Of a stretch of DNA of 64,000 nucleotides, positions 11,901 to 23,010 are shown piece after piece; the first letter of the stretch is position 1, and each line of letters begins with the position of its first letter. Under the pieces are notes generated by a model. That model saw only the letters and a list, made by a program, of their open reading frames with translations, was not told where the DNA came from and searched no databases. The stretch spans positions 1 through 64,000 of the forward strand of contig WIXG01000374.1 of the NCBI GenBank assembly GCA_009869945.1, given 5' to 3'. The position numbers and the translations under genes were made by a program. The DNA comes from Mesaphorura yosii (lineage: Eukaryota; Arthropoda; Collembola; Poduromorpha; Tullbergiidae).

Positions 11901-14900
11901 AAGACCAAAATCGTAAACGGGCGCTTCAAGGAAATACATTATCCATTAAATAGTCCTCAAACGCACCTGCGGCCTGCGACAGTTAAATTGTTGAAATGTT
12001 CAATTTACAAAACAGACACGTTACTATCATGCCGTGTGTCGTATATCCAAAATAGGACTTTGCGTGTTTCCTCTACACATCAGTAAGTTTGCCAACGAGC
12101 AGGCATACTGCAAACATCCTGCATACACGCATTACCGTTCTATTCTTAAATCACGGAAAATTGCCTAATTACATGCTTAAAAGGGAACCTTGACTTTAGC
12201 GTGCGAAGAGGAAACAACTTTGACTGTTTGAGCATTGTTAAATGAAATAGGCTTTAAGTGTGGCTGAAATTTGAGAGAGTTGAAATTTGAGTTGTAATTT
12301 GAGAGAATAATATTTACGGTATTTAGTGAGAATGGTTCGTCGCTTGCCATTTGCTTCATTGGCACGAGCGTATTGAGATAATCTTGTATGACATTTGGGG
12401 GTTCTTTCTGTTCTTCCACCGCATTAACATCCTTGCCGAATTTCACTTTCGTTTCCGTGCAATTGCTTCAGAGTCCAAGCCTACGCGAGTGGTTGTTGAC
12501 ATTTCTCTGAACTCGTCCATGTGCCTCTCACCCGCTTAACGTTTGTCCGTATCAATGTTCTAATTTAAATTTAATAAGGATTTGAAGCAGCCTATCTGTG
12601 GTCACGCATCATCTCTCATCGCATTATTGCGTCGATTTCCGTTATACTTTGGATGAAGTGACGTGTAGCCGATGGTTCTCAAACTTCGTTTCATGCGACT
12701 TTAATTTCGCGTTGAGGGGAAGTTTGAATCGAAAAAACTCGAAGATTGGAATCTTGGCCACAATACCACAATGACAATCATTTTTTTCAAACTCGAAGTC
12801 ATTATTTATTCAGGCAGTCGCCTCCGTGTTGTGCGATTGTGTACAAAATCAGGGTAAATTGTGCACCCTGGCACGAACTAATTAGCAGTAGACAAGTCGT
12901 CCAATATTGCTGGCACTGCAGTGGAGTCAGTGGGTGGTTAGATGCATTTTGAAACATAACTGTGCCATTAATACGAATGCCCTGACATAATTGAGGTTGG
13001 ACGATTTCTTGTAAATCCAAATTGCGCCGAGTTCATTAGCAACAAGAACAAACAAACGCAACGCATGGCTTTCTGTAATGTCATGCCAGAGCAGTCTTGC
13101 TATTGACAAATGAATCTGCGTTTCGAATCCAATGTAATGGCAAGATCATTTCGAGCTTGGTGTGGAAGAAATCGTAAGTGAGCGTGTGGAAAATAAGTGT
13201 GGAATTCTGCTAATGATTCAATTGAATGAAGTGCAAAAAATCCACTTCCGCTGTAATCTGTGTAAGGAATTGCTATTGTGATTGTCTTTACAATTTTAGA
13301 CGCACAGCGTCCAAAACAAAAGTGCAAGGTAGGCATTATCTGTGCTGTCATTGTTGTTTGAGATTGAATTCATCTTTCGCCATCGCCATCATTAAGTGCA
13401 TAATTACAATTGCGCTAACTGTCTAATTTCATGTGCGCGTATGTGGCACTGCGTGCGAAGCACCTTGTTGATAACGGGAAAGCGCAAACTCAGGATGATT
13501 ATGGCCCTGCATCGTAACAATGAAGTTTGGACGAAAATTTTCAAAACTATAAATTATTAAATCATAAACTGTGCGCCTTGCACCAAGACGTAATCTTTCC
13601 TCGTGAAATCTGAACTAATTCAAGTGCCGAGCGAGTCTCTCGTTGGGATGGGTGGATGATGCACCACGCCTTGCTTTGGACCATAACTAAATTGCAATGA
13701 ACAAAAATGGAATGGAAGATTAAGAAAACTACTGTATATTTTAATGTGTGATTTTTTGTGTGGCTGCTGTTGGTGCCGTGTTGAATTTTAAACGAAGAGA
13801 ATTATACAATACAAGCTTAACATTTGGTTTTTATTGTTGTTGGCAAAGCCAACAATGCGTGCGCACTCACACTCTACCCTGTTGCGTGCAGTGAGGAGCA
13901 GGAACATAGTTTATGACGTCTGACTATAATTTAAGCATATTCGTAACACTGCCATGCGAGATATTTTAAGAGTATGAAATGATAATAATAATTTTTGACC
14001 CAATTTCATGGGTTAGCAATCTCTCAAGATTACTTAACAAGACGCACTGCAAGAATGTGTGGCAGGACCTTATCCTGACTCCAAATCGAGTAATAACTTG
14101 CGCTTTTATTTTAGTCATGTCTTTATTTCGTCCACTCTGACTCCTGCTGTACCCTACACATGTACCGACACAGTAGCAGGGACAACAATAAAATAGTTGC
14201 ACTACGGTTTCCCACAAATTAAATTTAATTATGTGTGAGATTAATGAAAAAGAGAGCCAGTCTCTGCAATCTTAATAATCTTAATGTCATATCTCCAAAA
14301 CTATATTATTAAGTTCTTGTCATTCATGAGATAACATAACCTGCAATCAAACGCAAGTGCATATGCATTTGATCGTCACGACTTCTGATTTGTTATAACA
14401 AGATTACAACAACGCTGCACGGATCGAGACAAGTGAATGCCGCATGGCCATGCATCACGCATAATGTTTTGATGCTGATGGTGGTCTTAACTTGGGCTCA
14501 GGACAAGGCAAGACGAATCCAAAGTGCAAATCTTCGAACCCTGAACTGAAGTGTGGAACTAAATTGAGTGTGCGTTGTGCGGTACGTTCGTACGTTGAAA
14601 TATTTGCAAGATTTTCATAATTAAATTGGGCAAGTTCGGCAAGTTGAAGATTTCAAAAGAAAAACCAATGTACGAATTGGACTCCGTATAGGCTCTTTTA
14701 TTCACTTGTTCTGTCAACTTTTGAGATTTTAAATTAATTATTTAAACTTAAATCAGCGGCTTATACGGATTGTTTCCCGAATCTACATTCCATACGCGAA
14801 ATACTACTCCAGTAACGTCCAATAACACATTCTATGCAACAAATGCCAATGCGGTAGGCAATTACACACATTTAATTAGTCAATTTAAGCTGCTACATTA

Positions 14901-17900
14901 AGTCATAGCGAGAGAGTCAAGTCTGGCAACCAGTAAGGGCAATGCGTAACAGAAATGCTGAATAGGTACTTAACTTAAGTAAACGAAACCCCTCGAGAGA
15001 CATGAAATGCGTGTTTTGCTAGTTTTCAATTTCATTATTTGGAACACGTACAGAATTAACAATATTAAGAACAATTCTTACAATATGCAAACTGATTTTT
15101 AACGCAGGAAACGTAAAGTACGTACTAAGCAACCCAAGTCGGAGGTTTAAAATAAGTTTGACAGCAACCGACGTCGCGCCGTGTCGATGGTGTAACAATT
15201 TTAATAACAAGCACCAATCCACAACAGCAACCAGCCATTGTTTTCGTATGCCAATTGTTCTTACAATTTGAGCAGAGTAAATGCAGCGCAGAAGTGTATT
15301 ATTAAAAGTGTGGAAATTTTATCATAAAGGGAGGTCATACTCAAACAGTGAGCAAGTTATCTCGTTAAAGAGCCGGCCAACTGGCTGACACATCTGTCTG
15401 TAATTCGCACTGCCGCCACTTGTATCGAATGACGAAGGCCTGTCAAGTGTCGGAAGCCCGGACTTGGCGTTTGCACTTAATTACTGGTTCTCGCGCCTGG
15501 GGGGTGTGATAGAGTTGCAAACTAAAGCAATCGAATCTCAAATGCTTTAATGACACAATTAACGATAATTAATTTCTTACCTTTACGACTCTGTTTCATG
15601 AGGTTATTAGTTGGATATTGGGAAACGATAATTACCAGTTTTTTATTGATCGAAATGGGCATTTAGTCCTGCGTAATGAATCATAATAGTTTAGCGAATT
15701 GTTAAGAAAGCCGTTTTATCGAAGGATGAAGTGATGTCTCGTTTTGCATGTGTTTGGCTTGACATAAATGAAATTGATGATGTATGAATCATTTAGTTAC
15801 TTGCAGTTTTGCTCACTATAATTTATGCATCAATCCAAAGTGTGCGCGTTACACATTTTTACGATTTGATATTCCTCAGAAGCTGCGGACTCACTGTGCG
15901 CTAATGATATATTACGGATATTGTACGGAGCACTCAAATGACGAACTAGTCTCACGTGGTCGACTGCTTGAGAATTTGACATCAGTTTCTGTTGTCAGAA
16001 CGGGCCCAGCCCTGCCCTGCGGCCGATTGTAATTTCAATATTGTCTGTACTCACTTGTCAAACACTTGAATTTCATTCAAAGCCTCATGGCGAGTCAAGT
16101 CAAGTGGTCTCAATCTTACAGCGTTGAGTTTATGGTGCTCTACTTGTTCTTTCAAAGTGAAGGATACGCTCCGACCAGACGCATTAAAATTCATGATTGG
16201 ATCACTTCCATCTCGATCCATTTATTTAAGCTGTAGCAACTTATTGATTTTATTTAAGTCAAACTTGAATTTCCTTTCACTAATATCACAGACAAAACGA
16301 TTATTACAGTTTTGCAATGATAATCTTGTTCGTCAAGAATTATGGGAGGTCTTTTTTGTACTGCGCAAGCTAAAATTATTAAAAAGTTCACAACTTCGAA
16401 GCTTATTAAAAGAATCCTAAATTGGTTTGGCTTGACTTCAACTCCTGCATAAGATTGATCAAATGACCGTAATTAAATTATCATAACAGTACACATAGTA
16501 TAGCACATGTTTTGTGGCCCAATCAATCTCTTCACTCTCAACAACAGTCTTCTAATTTATTTATCAACTCTAGCGAGGATTGGCCCCGCCGTTGTCGTCG
16601 GCTTATGGCTTCGTAGGTCGCTCACAAGCGGATCTTGTAACTGAACCCACCAGGACCTCCGCGTTGGAACGAGTAGAAGCTTCCAGACGATTGCTGCACG
16701 GCTGCTGTGTTAGATCCGGCACCTGTGTGGTCGGGGCCGTACTGCAGCTGCAGAGTTGATGAAGCAGGTCCGGCTTTGGGAACGGAGCGTGTTGTGATGG
16801 ACTCAGACTCGGTGTTGTATTGAGGAAGTGGTTCCCTGCGAAGGATGCAAGAAACGGATATCGTTAGCATTTTTACGTGGTTCAGAATGGGTCAAGGCCC
16901 AGCGAGCGAAGTACGAAAAGCCAATAAAAGTACAAGTGCCATTTTAAGTGCTGAAATTGGTAAAGACAATGCGTTGCATTTAAATCCACTCAAGACCAAG
17001 TGAGATATAACTGCCTACATTTACTACGAAAAGCAATCAACGAAGCAGAAGCGAAAGAGTACGGAGCTGTAAAATGGCTTGTTTGTGGCACAACAATTGC
17101 AATTTGTTGTTTTTGGCTGAATTCTCTTGTCAACCTCGATGGAGAGATAGAATCCTTCATGTGCGAGTTGATACTGCCTGACGACATCGTGTTTACATTC
17201 AATCGCAGGCTGAAGATTGATCCATGATTATGCACTGCACATTGAGAATCGACTCGTAAATATTTTCATGCTTATAATTCCAAGATCATAAGTCCGTGAA
17301 TGCGTTTGCGTGCAGTGCGAGGCACGACGAGCTCTGATGCATCGTAATACTTCATGAATAGGAAAAATATAATTTGTAAGTCATACAAGCTTACACGATT
17401 CGTAGTTTCGACTGCAAAACGTGCAATTTAGCCGCTGTCATTGTGCTGCAGATTTAAATGACTCATAAAATATTTCTTCTCAGTTGCAAATTGATTTGAC
17501 CTATAAGTTGTCTTATCACTGTAGAGGATTTACGTGTAATTAATTACAGCGTGGAGTCTATTGGTTCCTACGAGTGCAGTGGTGTGGATAAACTACGAGT
17601 CAGTGATGTGTGAAAATAAGAATCGCGAGTCGCGAACTGCTTGTACCTTGTCTCGCTAACGCGAATCAAAACTGTTTATGATTGATAGCTTTTTGCTTCT
17701 GTTACAACCGGCCATATTCCACTGTGAGGCGAGGAGGCTCTATGAATGGAAAGAAGGCCGAAAAGAGTTGAATGAAATGTTTCAGATTGTCATCTCTTAA
17801 TGTTTGTACACAGAGACTCGCTGTATTTATATTTTTGCCAAAATTGTGCAATTATACACGCTCATTGCTCGCAGTCTTTGAAGGCCATCTTATGCGCATA

Positions 17901-20900
17901 TTAATTCTGCGCTGCTTGTCTGCTTGGAATTAGAGCAAACATTAAACGCAACGGCGCAGTACAATTCCATTCTATGGCAAGATTAATTTTAAAGAAAGGA
18001 ACAAAAAAACTCGGCACAACGCGGCCACGAGCAAACAATGAATCGAGAGGAACTGAATCTGAATATTGGGCTGACTGACTGAGCATTGGGCTTGGTGGGT
18101 GTTAGTCTGAATCGATTGTTTGATTTTTAAATATTTGGGCTGACGCGCAAGCCAGAGAAGGGAGAGCCAAAGAGCCATGTTGAGACGACCATGATGCTTA
18201 ACTGTATGAAATGCGTTTAGCTTGTAATCTCGAAAGTTTCTTGCAAACCCAAGACTTTACTTTATATTATGTAATATTTTTATGTGTTTTCCGATTGTTT
18301 CTTCTCTGCCTGAATGAGCCTCCGCCGTCATCTTTATTATTTGCGTTCTCTGTATCGCTCTTGCTACACATTTCGTCGAACGCAATATCGAGAAGGAGAA
18401 ATGAAGAAAGTGATTGTGTCGCTTCCGGCCATTCCACTGTTGTGACAATAATTAACTCCATTCGCAAGAATTCGCATAAAAGTAGAAAGAGAAGGATAAG
18501 GTAAATATAAAGCCGAGAGTTAGCTTTTTCGTAAAATAATATGAGAATTTGTTGTTGTATAACGAGCTCGTAATTTCCTTTTTAAATACTCACCTGTAAT
18601 TGACAAGAATATCTTGATGAAGTGGCACGGCAGCAGGCTGTTGCTGCTGCTGCTGTGACTGCGGTCGCGACTGCTGAATGTAATTAGCATGGGCAGGATT
18701 GTAGCTCGGCTGAATTTGTTGCTGATACTGTGGTGGGAAGAACTGCTGCGGTTGAAAGAATTGCGGCAGGCCATTGTTGAAATGGTTATTATTGAGGTTG
18801 TAGTTGGAACCAGGCGGAACTCCGGACTGAGACGAGTAGAACGGGTTCTGCTGCACATTCAGGCTCTGGTCCAGCGGCTGCCTATACTGCGTAATTGGGG
18901 AGTAGTAGCCCTGGTTTTGTGGGAGTTGGAAAAGCGGATTAAAGGGGAATTGGGACTGGTTTGTGGGCCCGGGGAATAAAATCTGAGCTCGAGCTCTCTG
19001 TAGTTGTTGGTTTTGTGGCGGAGGGAATGCAGGCCTGAAGCCTGAGTTTGGTCTCTGAAACAGCGGCAGGTCTTCGTTATTCTCATTCTGGTTCTGCTGA
19101 TTCTGCTGTTGCAAATTTTGGCGGTTCACATTGTTTTGCTGATAGCGTAATTGATTTGGTTGAAAGTTGTTTAGTTGTGGTTGTGCCTGCAGTGGCCCGT
19201 GTCTTACCGGGTTTAAGCCTCCGTTGAAGTAGGATGGACGCAGGATTCCAGCCTTTTGTCTTGTGTAATTGTCCGGATAGTAAACGCCACCGTTACCATT
19301 GTGGCTTTGCTTCGGATCATCGGGGAACACGATGGAGCTGATAGGAGTTGGGCTCGGTTGTATCAGGTTTTGCTCTCCATGACTGTACGGGCGTGTCAGT
19401 GTTGTTGGGTACACGGCTGGGTATTTCTCCTTCTTCTTTGCGTATATGTTTGGATTGTAGTTGGTCGTGTACTTTGACGTGTTCTCAATGTAAGGCTTTG
19501 TGGTCACTTTCGGTGCAGTTGTTCGCGGGAAGTCAAACAGAATCGGCTGATTGTGCGAGTTGTCGTCAATATTCCTTGATGGATAGCCGAGTTCATCGAA
19601 AGGGGGAGGAGGTGTCGATACTTGTGGATGCTGAGGCACTCCTGTATCTTCAATTGCTTGTTCCGCTGCAATTTCTGCCAGTGTCTTCAATTTACCCCGC
19701 ACATACACGTAATTTGGCGGCTTCGGCGTCGTTGTTGTTGGGAGAGTCGTCAAAAGCGGTCGTGCCACAAGAATCACGGGCTTGTAGTCATCGACGTTGT
19801 CTTCCGGGAGTTCAGCTGAAATTTCTTCGCTTGAGCTGTCTCCTTTTGTATATTTTGTGAGGAGAGGATTTACGTACACTTTGCTTGTCTTCCCTGGTCT
19901 TTGCTTCCTTTTCTTCCCAAATGTTGTCGTTACTGGAGAGGGACTTGTCACTGGATACGCCGCTTCAAGACTGTCGTCTGGTGGATTGGTGATCGGGAAC
20001 TTGGGCTTCTTTGCATTTGGACGTTGTGACCTCGCATCCTGAATCACGAATGGTGTCGCATGTGTTGGCCGGATTAAACTTTGAGCAGGACTTGTTCTAT
20101 TATACACTGTGTAGAAATCTTTTGGAGGCGGTACGACGAGTCCCGGCGCAAATGGCCCTGGTGGTACGATGGTGCTGTTGTCCTCGTAGTAATCAAAATC
20201 GTATGGCGGAGGCAGAAAGATGGACGGGTCATCTGTCTCGTTGTCATTTGGGTTCAAAACAAGTGGTGGCAAAAACGGATATTGCGGTCCGTTGCCTGGA
20301 GGTTGACCTGAATTTCGGTCGCCCGGTGGTGGAAAGGGAAACGGAAATGGGGGCGGTCTCGAATTGTTTTGTAGACCGGCCTGAGGGAAGAAGAGCGGCG
20401 GCGGTAAACCGGAAGTGTTGAAGTTGGTTGGTGGTACGTTCCCACCCCCGAAGCCATATCCAGGACCTGGCGGACCTCCTCCTCCGTAGAGGCCTCCAGG
20501 TGGTGGTCTGTTGCCATAAACTCCTCCTTCTTGTGGTGGTGGACCTGGTCGTTGGAAATTGAACGGTGGAAGAGGAAGCGTGTTGTTACCTGTATTGAAC
20601 CCGGGCGGTGGAGGTCGGAAGAATTCTGGAATAGTTCCATTTGGGTACAACGGAATCATTCCTGGGGGCGGGAGTCTGCTGGGGTCGAAGGTTTCATTGC
20701 TTCCATAGTCAGGGATGAAGGGACCAAACGGTGGTGGTGGTCCAAGAAAGATTGGAGGACCTGAATCGTTCACAAAAACTGGAAATGGTGGTGGGTTGTT
20801 CGTGTCCAGTGGAATTTTGAGTGATGGTTTGCGCCTTTCGTAAGAATCGATTGGCTTCCATCTATCCTTCGAGTTGAGGTCAAAGTCTCCGCCTTTCAAT

Positions 20901-22988
20901 ATCAAAAGATGGCCATCGGACAGCCAAATATCATTTTGTTGCACATTCCCCAACGTGCGCTCATTGTCTTTTGCGAAGTCGTCGCTTGGTTCGTAGGAAA
21001 TTATTCCAGGCGCTACCGTGTCGTTTGAATGATCGAAGAATACGTTGATGAGGGCGTACTTTCCGTCGTCTGATCCGATCTCTAAAGCCAAATTCTTCTC
21101 ACCGGTTGAACTGGTCTTGTCCGAGTTCTCAGGAATGCCGAGGTCGTCCTCCGCTGCTTTTGGTGTCGTGGACTTCTTGACTGGCCGCTTGACTTTCCTC
21201 CTTCGTTTTGACTTCTTTGTGGGCTTCTGCTGTACTTCTACTTCTGAGTCTTGTACATTATCAGTCAAGCGTGCAAAGTGCCTCCTCAGCGCAGGCGGAA
21301 TGGATGGAATTGGCCTGGTTGCTGATTCCAGGTAGTGTTCTGTGACGCCAGACTCGTCGGAGTCAACATACTCGTAAGATCGAGAATCAGTCTTTTCGTC
21401 CTCCTTCTGACGTGGAAGCAGTTCGCCACTGCCCCGTTGTCTGATGGAGAAGGGCGAGTACGGGTTCTGCAGCTGAGAGGACGCAAGATAGGACGGACCA
21501 GTCTCCACTCGGATGCTGATTGTCCCTGCTGGATGCAGGAGACATGGCACAATGAATAATGTGACGACGACCCACTGCGTGTGGGGGAATATTAGCTTCA
21601 TCTTTGCTTTTTGACGCCTGCAATTCATAAAAGAATGTGGTACAGAAAATGATCGCATCGTAAGCAATTTAAAGTCAAATTAGCGATACCGGAACCGATA
21701 TTATTCTTGTTACTTATCTTGGCGGAAGTAAAGTCGAAAAATATACGAGTTGCTGGAGGATATGTTTTCTACACCTTGTCGCTCTACACTTAAGCTTTCC
21801 CTACATACAACTTCTCAGCATGAAATTTTAAAAAGTGATATTCACGATGCATTGATCACGACTGTTAAATTCACGAAAACCTAGAAATATGCACCTTGAA
21901 CTAAATAAATCCTTTTCTATTTCAGAAAATCTGTCGCCTGCGGAACTGAAGAAACTGAAGAACAAGATGAGGAAAGCCAAGAAGAAAGCCGAGGTTGAGT
22001 TACAGGTGAATTTATTATCATGTTAAAACCGACGACTGAAAACTGCAGTATCAGTCTGACTTTTTTTATTCAAAATACAAAAACTGCTTTTCGCTAGGCT
22101 GCCGCCGTGGCCGCAGAAAAGAAGGAACAGCACGCAAAGTCGAAGCAGAGCACAACAGAAGACGGCGAGTACCATCCGCCGCCCTCCGAAGAACTGTCTC
22201 CAGAAAAGCTGGCACGAACTCCGGATCCCTTGAAGGAGGCCACCAGATTTTTGGAACCACTGCAGTGGTTTGCTCGTTCACGAATTGAAACTCATCTTCT
22301 CGCATACGAGATTTATAGACGAAGGGGTATGTGTCAATGTGTAAAAAAGGATGTGACTCATATAGCTTACGGTGGACTGAACTATTTTCGCTGTGCACAG
22401 GTAAAGCCTTACTCATGCTCAGAAGTATCAAAAGAGCGCTGAAATGTAGCTCCGGCAAAGGGAATCCAACGTTGGTTGAAAACTTGTCTGACTTCAAAGA
22501 GAACGTAGTGCCTGGGTAAGAGCTCTACCTGACAAGGTGATGTTCTCGTACCAGGAATCTAACGCTGAATTCAACCTTACAGTCTAGTTGGTCTCCCAGA
22601 AGTTCTGGAAGAATTCTTTAGAGTTGAAATGGAGCTCATTAACAAAGAGGAGTACACAGCTAAGAACTGGAAATCGTCTACATCGTCTGCTGCTAAAACT
22701 CATCCTGGACCATCTGAAGCACAAGGTTGTCCTTAAATGCGTCTTCTGGTCCTTGTCTTTTCATGAATTTGAAATAAACTTCGTACAATTAAATCTCTAA
22801 ATCCGAAGGCCTGCATTTATTTCAACTGAACTAACAACTTTGCCTACTAAAAGTGGCTCACCACTTGTGCAAATTGGGATTCATGGGTACTAATTACAAA
22901 ATTATTTATTTATTTTCAGGCTCCATTAGCAGAGTCTGAAAAGGCGCTTGGACTAAAATTTGCTTGCTTTAATAAAAAATCAAGCTAA
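8999..22988 (+). CDS. NAA15: N-alpha-acetyltransferase 15, NatA auxiliary (ribosome-anchoring) subunit
   Basis: NAA15 is the TPR-repeat scaffold that holds the catalytic NAA10 on the ribosome to acetylate nascent N-termini. I place 16 exons: 8999-9058, 9146-9230, 9294-9424, 9495-9626, 9854-9988, 10052-10208, 10277-10666, 10759-11081, 11156-11284, 11346-11482, 11674-11750, 21926-22005, 22098-22326, 22401-22515, 22583-22725 and 22930-22988. All junctions keep phase and give 793 residues. Diagnostic stretches are [30 protein letters not shown], the TPR segments [20 protein letters not shown] and [17 protein letters not shown], and the basic [20 protein letters not shown], followed by PEKLAR and [15 protein letters not shown] 8999 fits the family N-terminus, although the frame is open upstream. 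The last two exons diverge from the family, and the protein is about 70 residues shorter than the usual 860 or so. Intron 11 is 10.2 kb and contains an antisense gene. Confidence 0.9.
11587..11617. repeat. Perfect 13-bp hairpin inside an NAA15 intron
   Basis: AGTTTGGAAGGAC (11587-11599) and its exact reverse complement (11605-11617) flank a 5-base loop, TTTCT. One further G-T wobble pair is possible outside the arms. It lies in the short intron 11483-11673. In the pre-mRNA it would form a strong stem between donor and acceptor. Confidence 0.8.
11751..16555. other. NAA15 intron 11, left part, no supported gene
   Basis: This is the first half of the 10.2 kb NAA15 intron. It is AT-rich with scattered short frames. 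One minus-strand frame (12473-12177, about 98 codons) has a plausible amino acid mix but no ATG with context, no strong acceptor and no recognised family. Confidence 0.55.
16556..16561 (-). terminator. Poly(A) signal of the nested secreted-protein gene
   Basis: AATAAA on the minus strand, about 60 bases past the stop codon at 16622-16624. The position is right for 3'-end cleavage of the nested gene. Confidence 0.6.
16622..21601 (-). CDS. Secreted Pro/Gln/Asn-rich matrix-like protein, nested in NAA15
   Basis: Two coding exons (21601-18594 and 16835-16622) join in phase (AG|G, Arg) to give about 1073 residues. A signal peptide is visible (MKLIFPHTQ, then [13 protein letters not shown]). A charged N-terminal part follows, with a Lys/Arg cluster ([12 protein letters not shown]) and a more ordered block containing YALINVFF and [16 protein letters not shown]. 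Next is a long proline-rich region with PPPF/PPPG runs and many N-glycosylation sites, then Thr/Pro-rich stretches, then a Gln/Asn-rich tail ending in [12 protein letters not shown]. The ATG at 21601 sits just after a TTGCAG acceptor, so a 5'UTR exon lies upstream. The composition resembles cuticle or extracellular-matrix proteins. I do not recognise a named family, so the function is unassigned. The whole gene lies antisense in NAA15 intron 11. Confidence 0.82.
18638..18655. repeat. CTG/CAG trinucleotide run encoding polyglutamine
   Basis: Six near-perfect CTG units, read as CAG/CAA on the minus strand, encode the Gln run near the end of the long exon of the nested gene. Such runs often vary in length between individuals. 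Confidence 0.7.
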
Positions 22989-22990
22989 GA

Positions 22991-22996
22991 AATAAA
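22991..22996 (+). terminator. Poly(A) signal of NAA15
   Basis: AATAAA begins three bases after the proposed NAA15 stop codon TAA (22986-22988). This supports a transcript end close to 23010. Confidence 0.55.
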
Positions 22997-23010
22997 TCGT
23001 GTAGCGCTTT

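Noticed and set aside
19348-19860. A 170-codon plus-strand frame and many others at 18689-21335
   Set aside because: These are antisense shadows of the long minus-strand secreted-protein exon, caused by its biased codon use.
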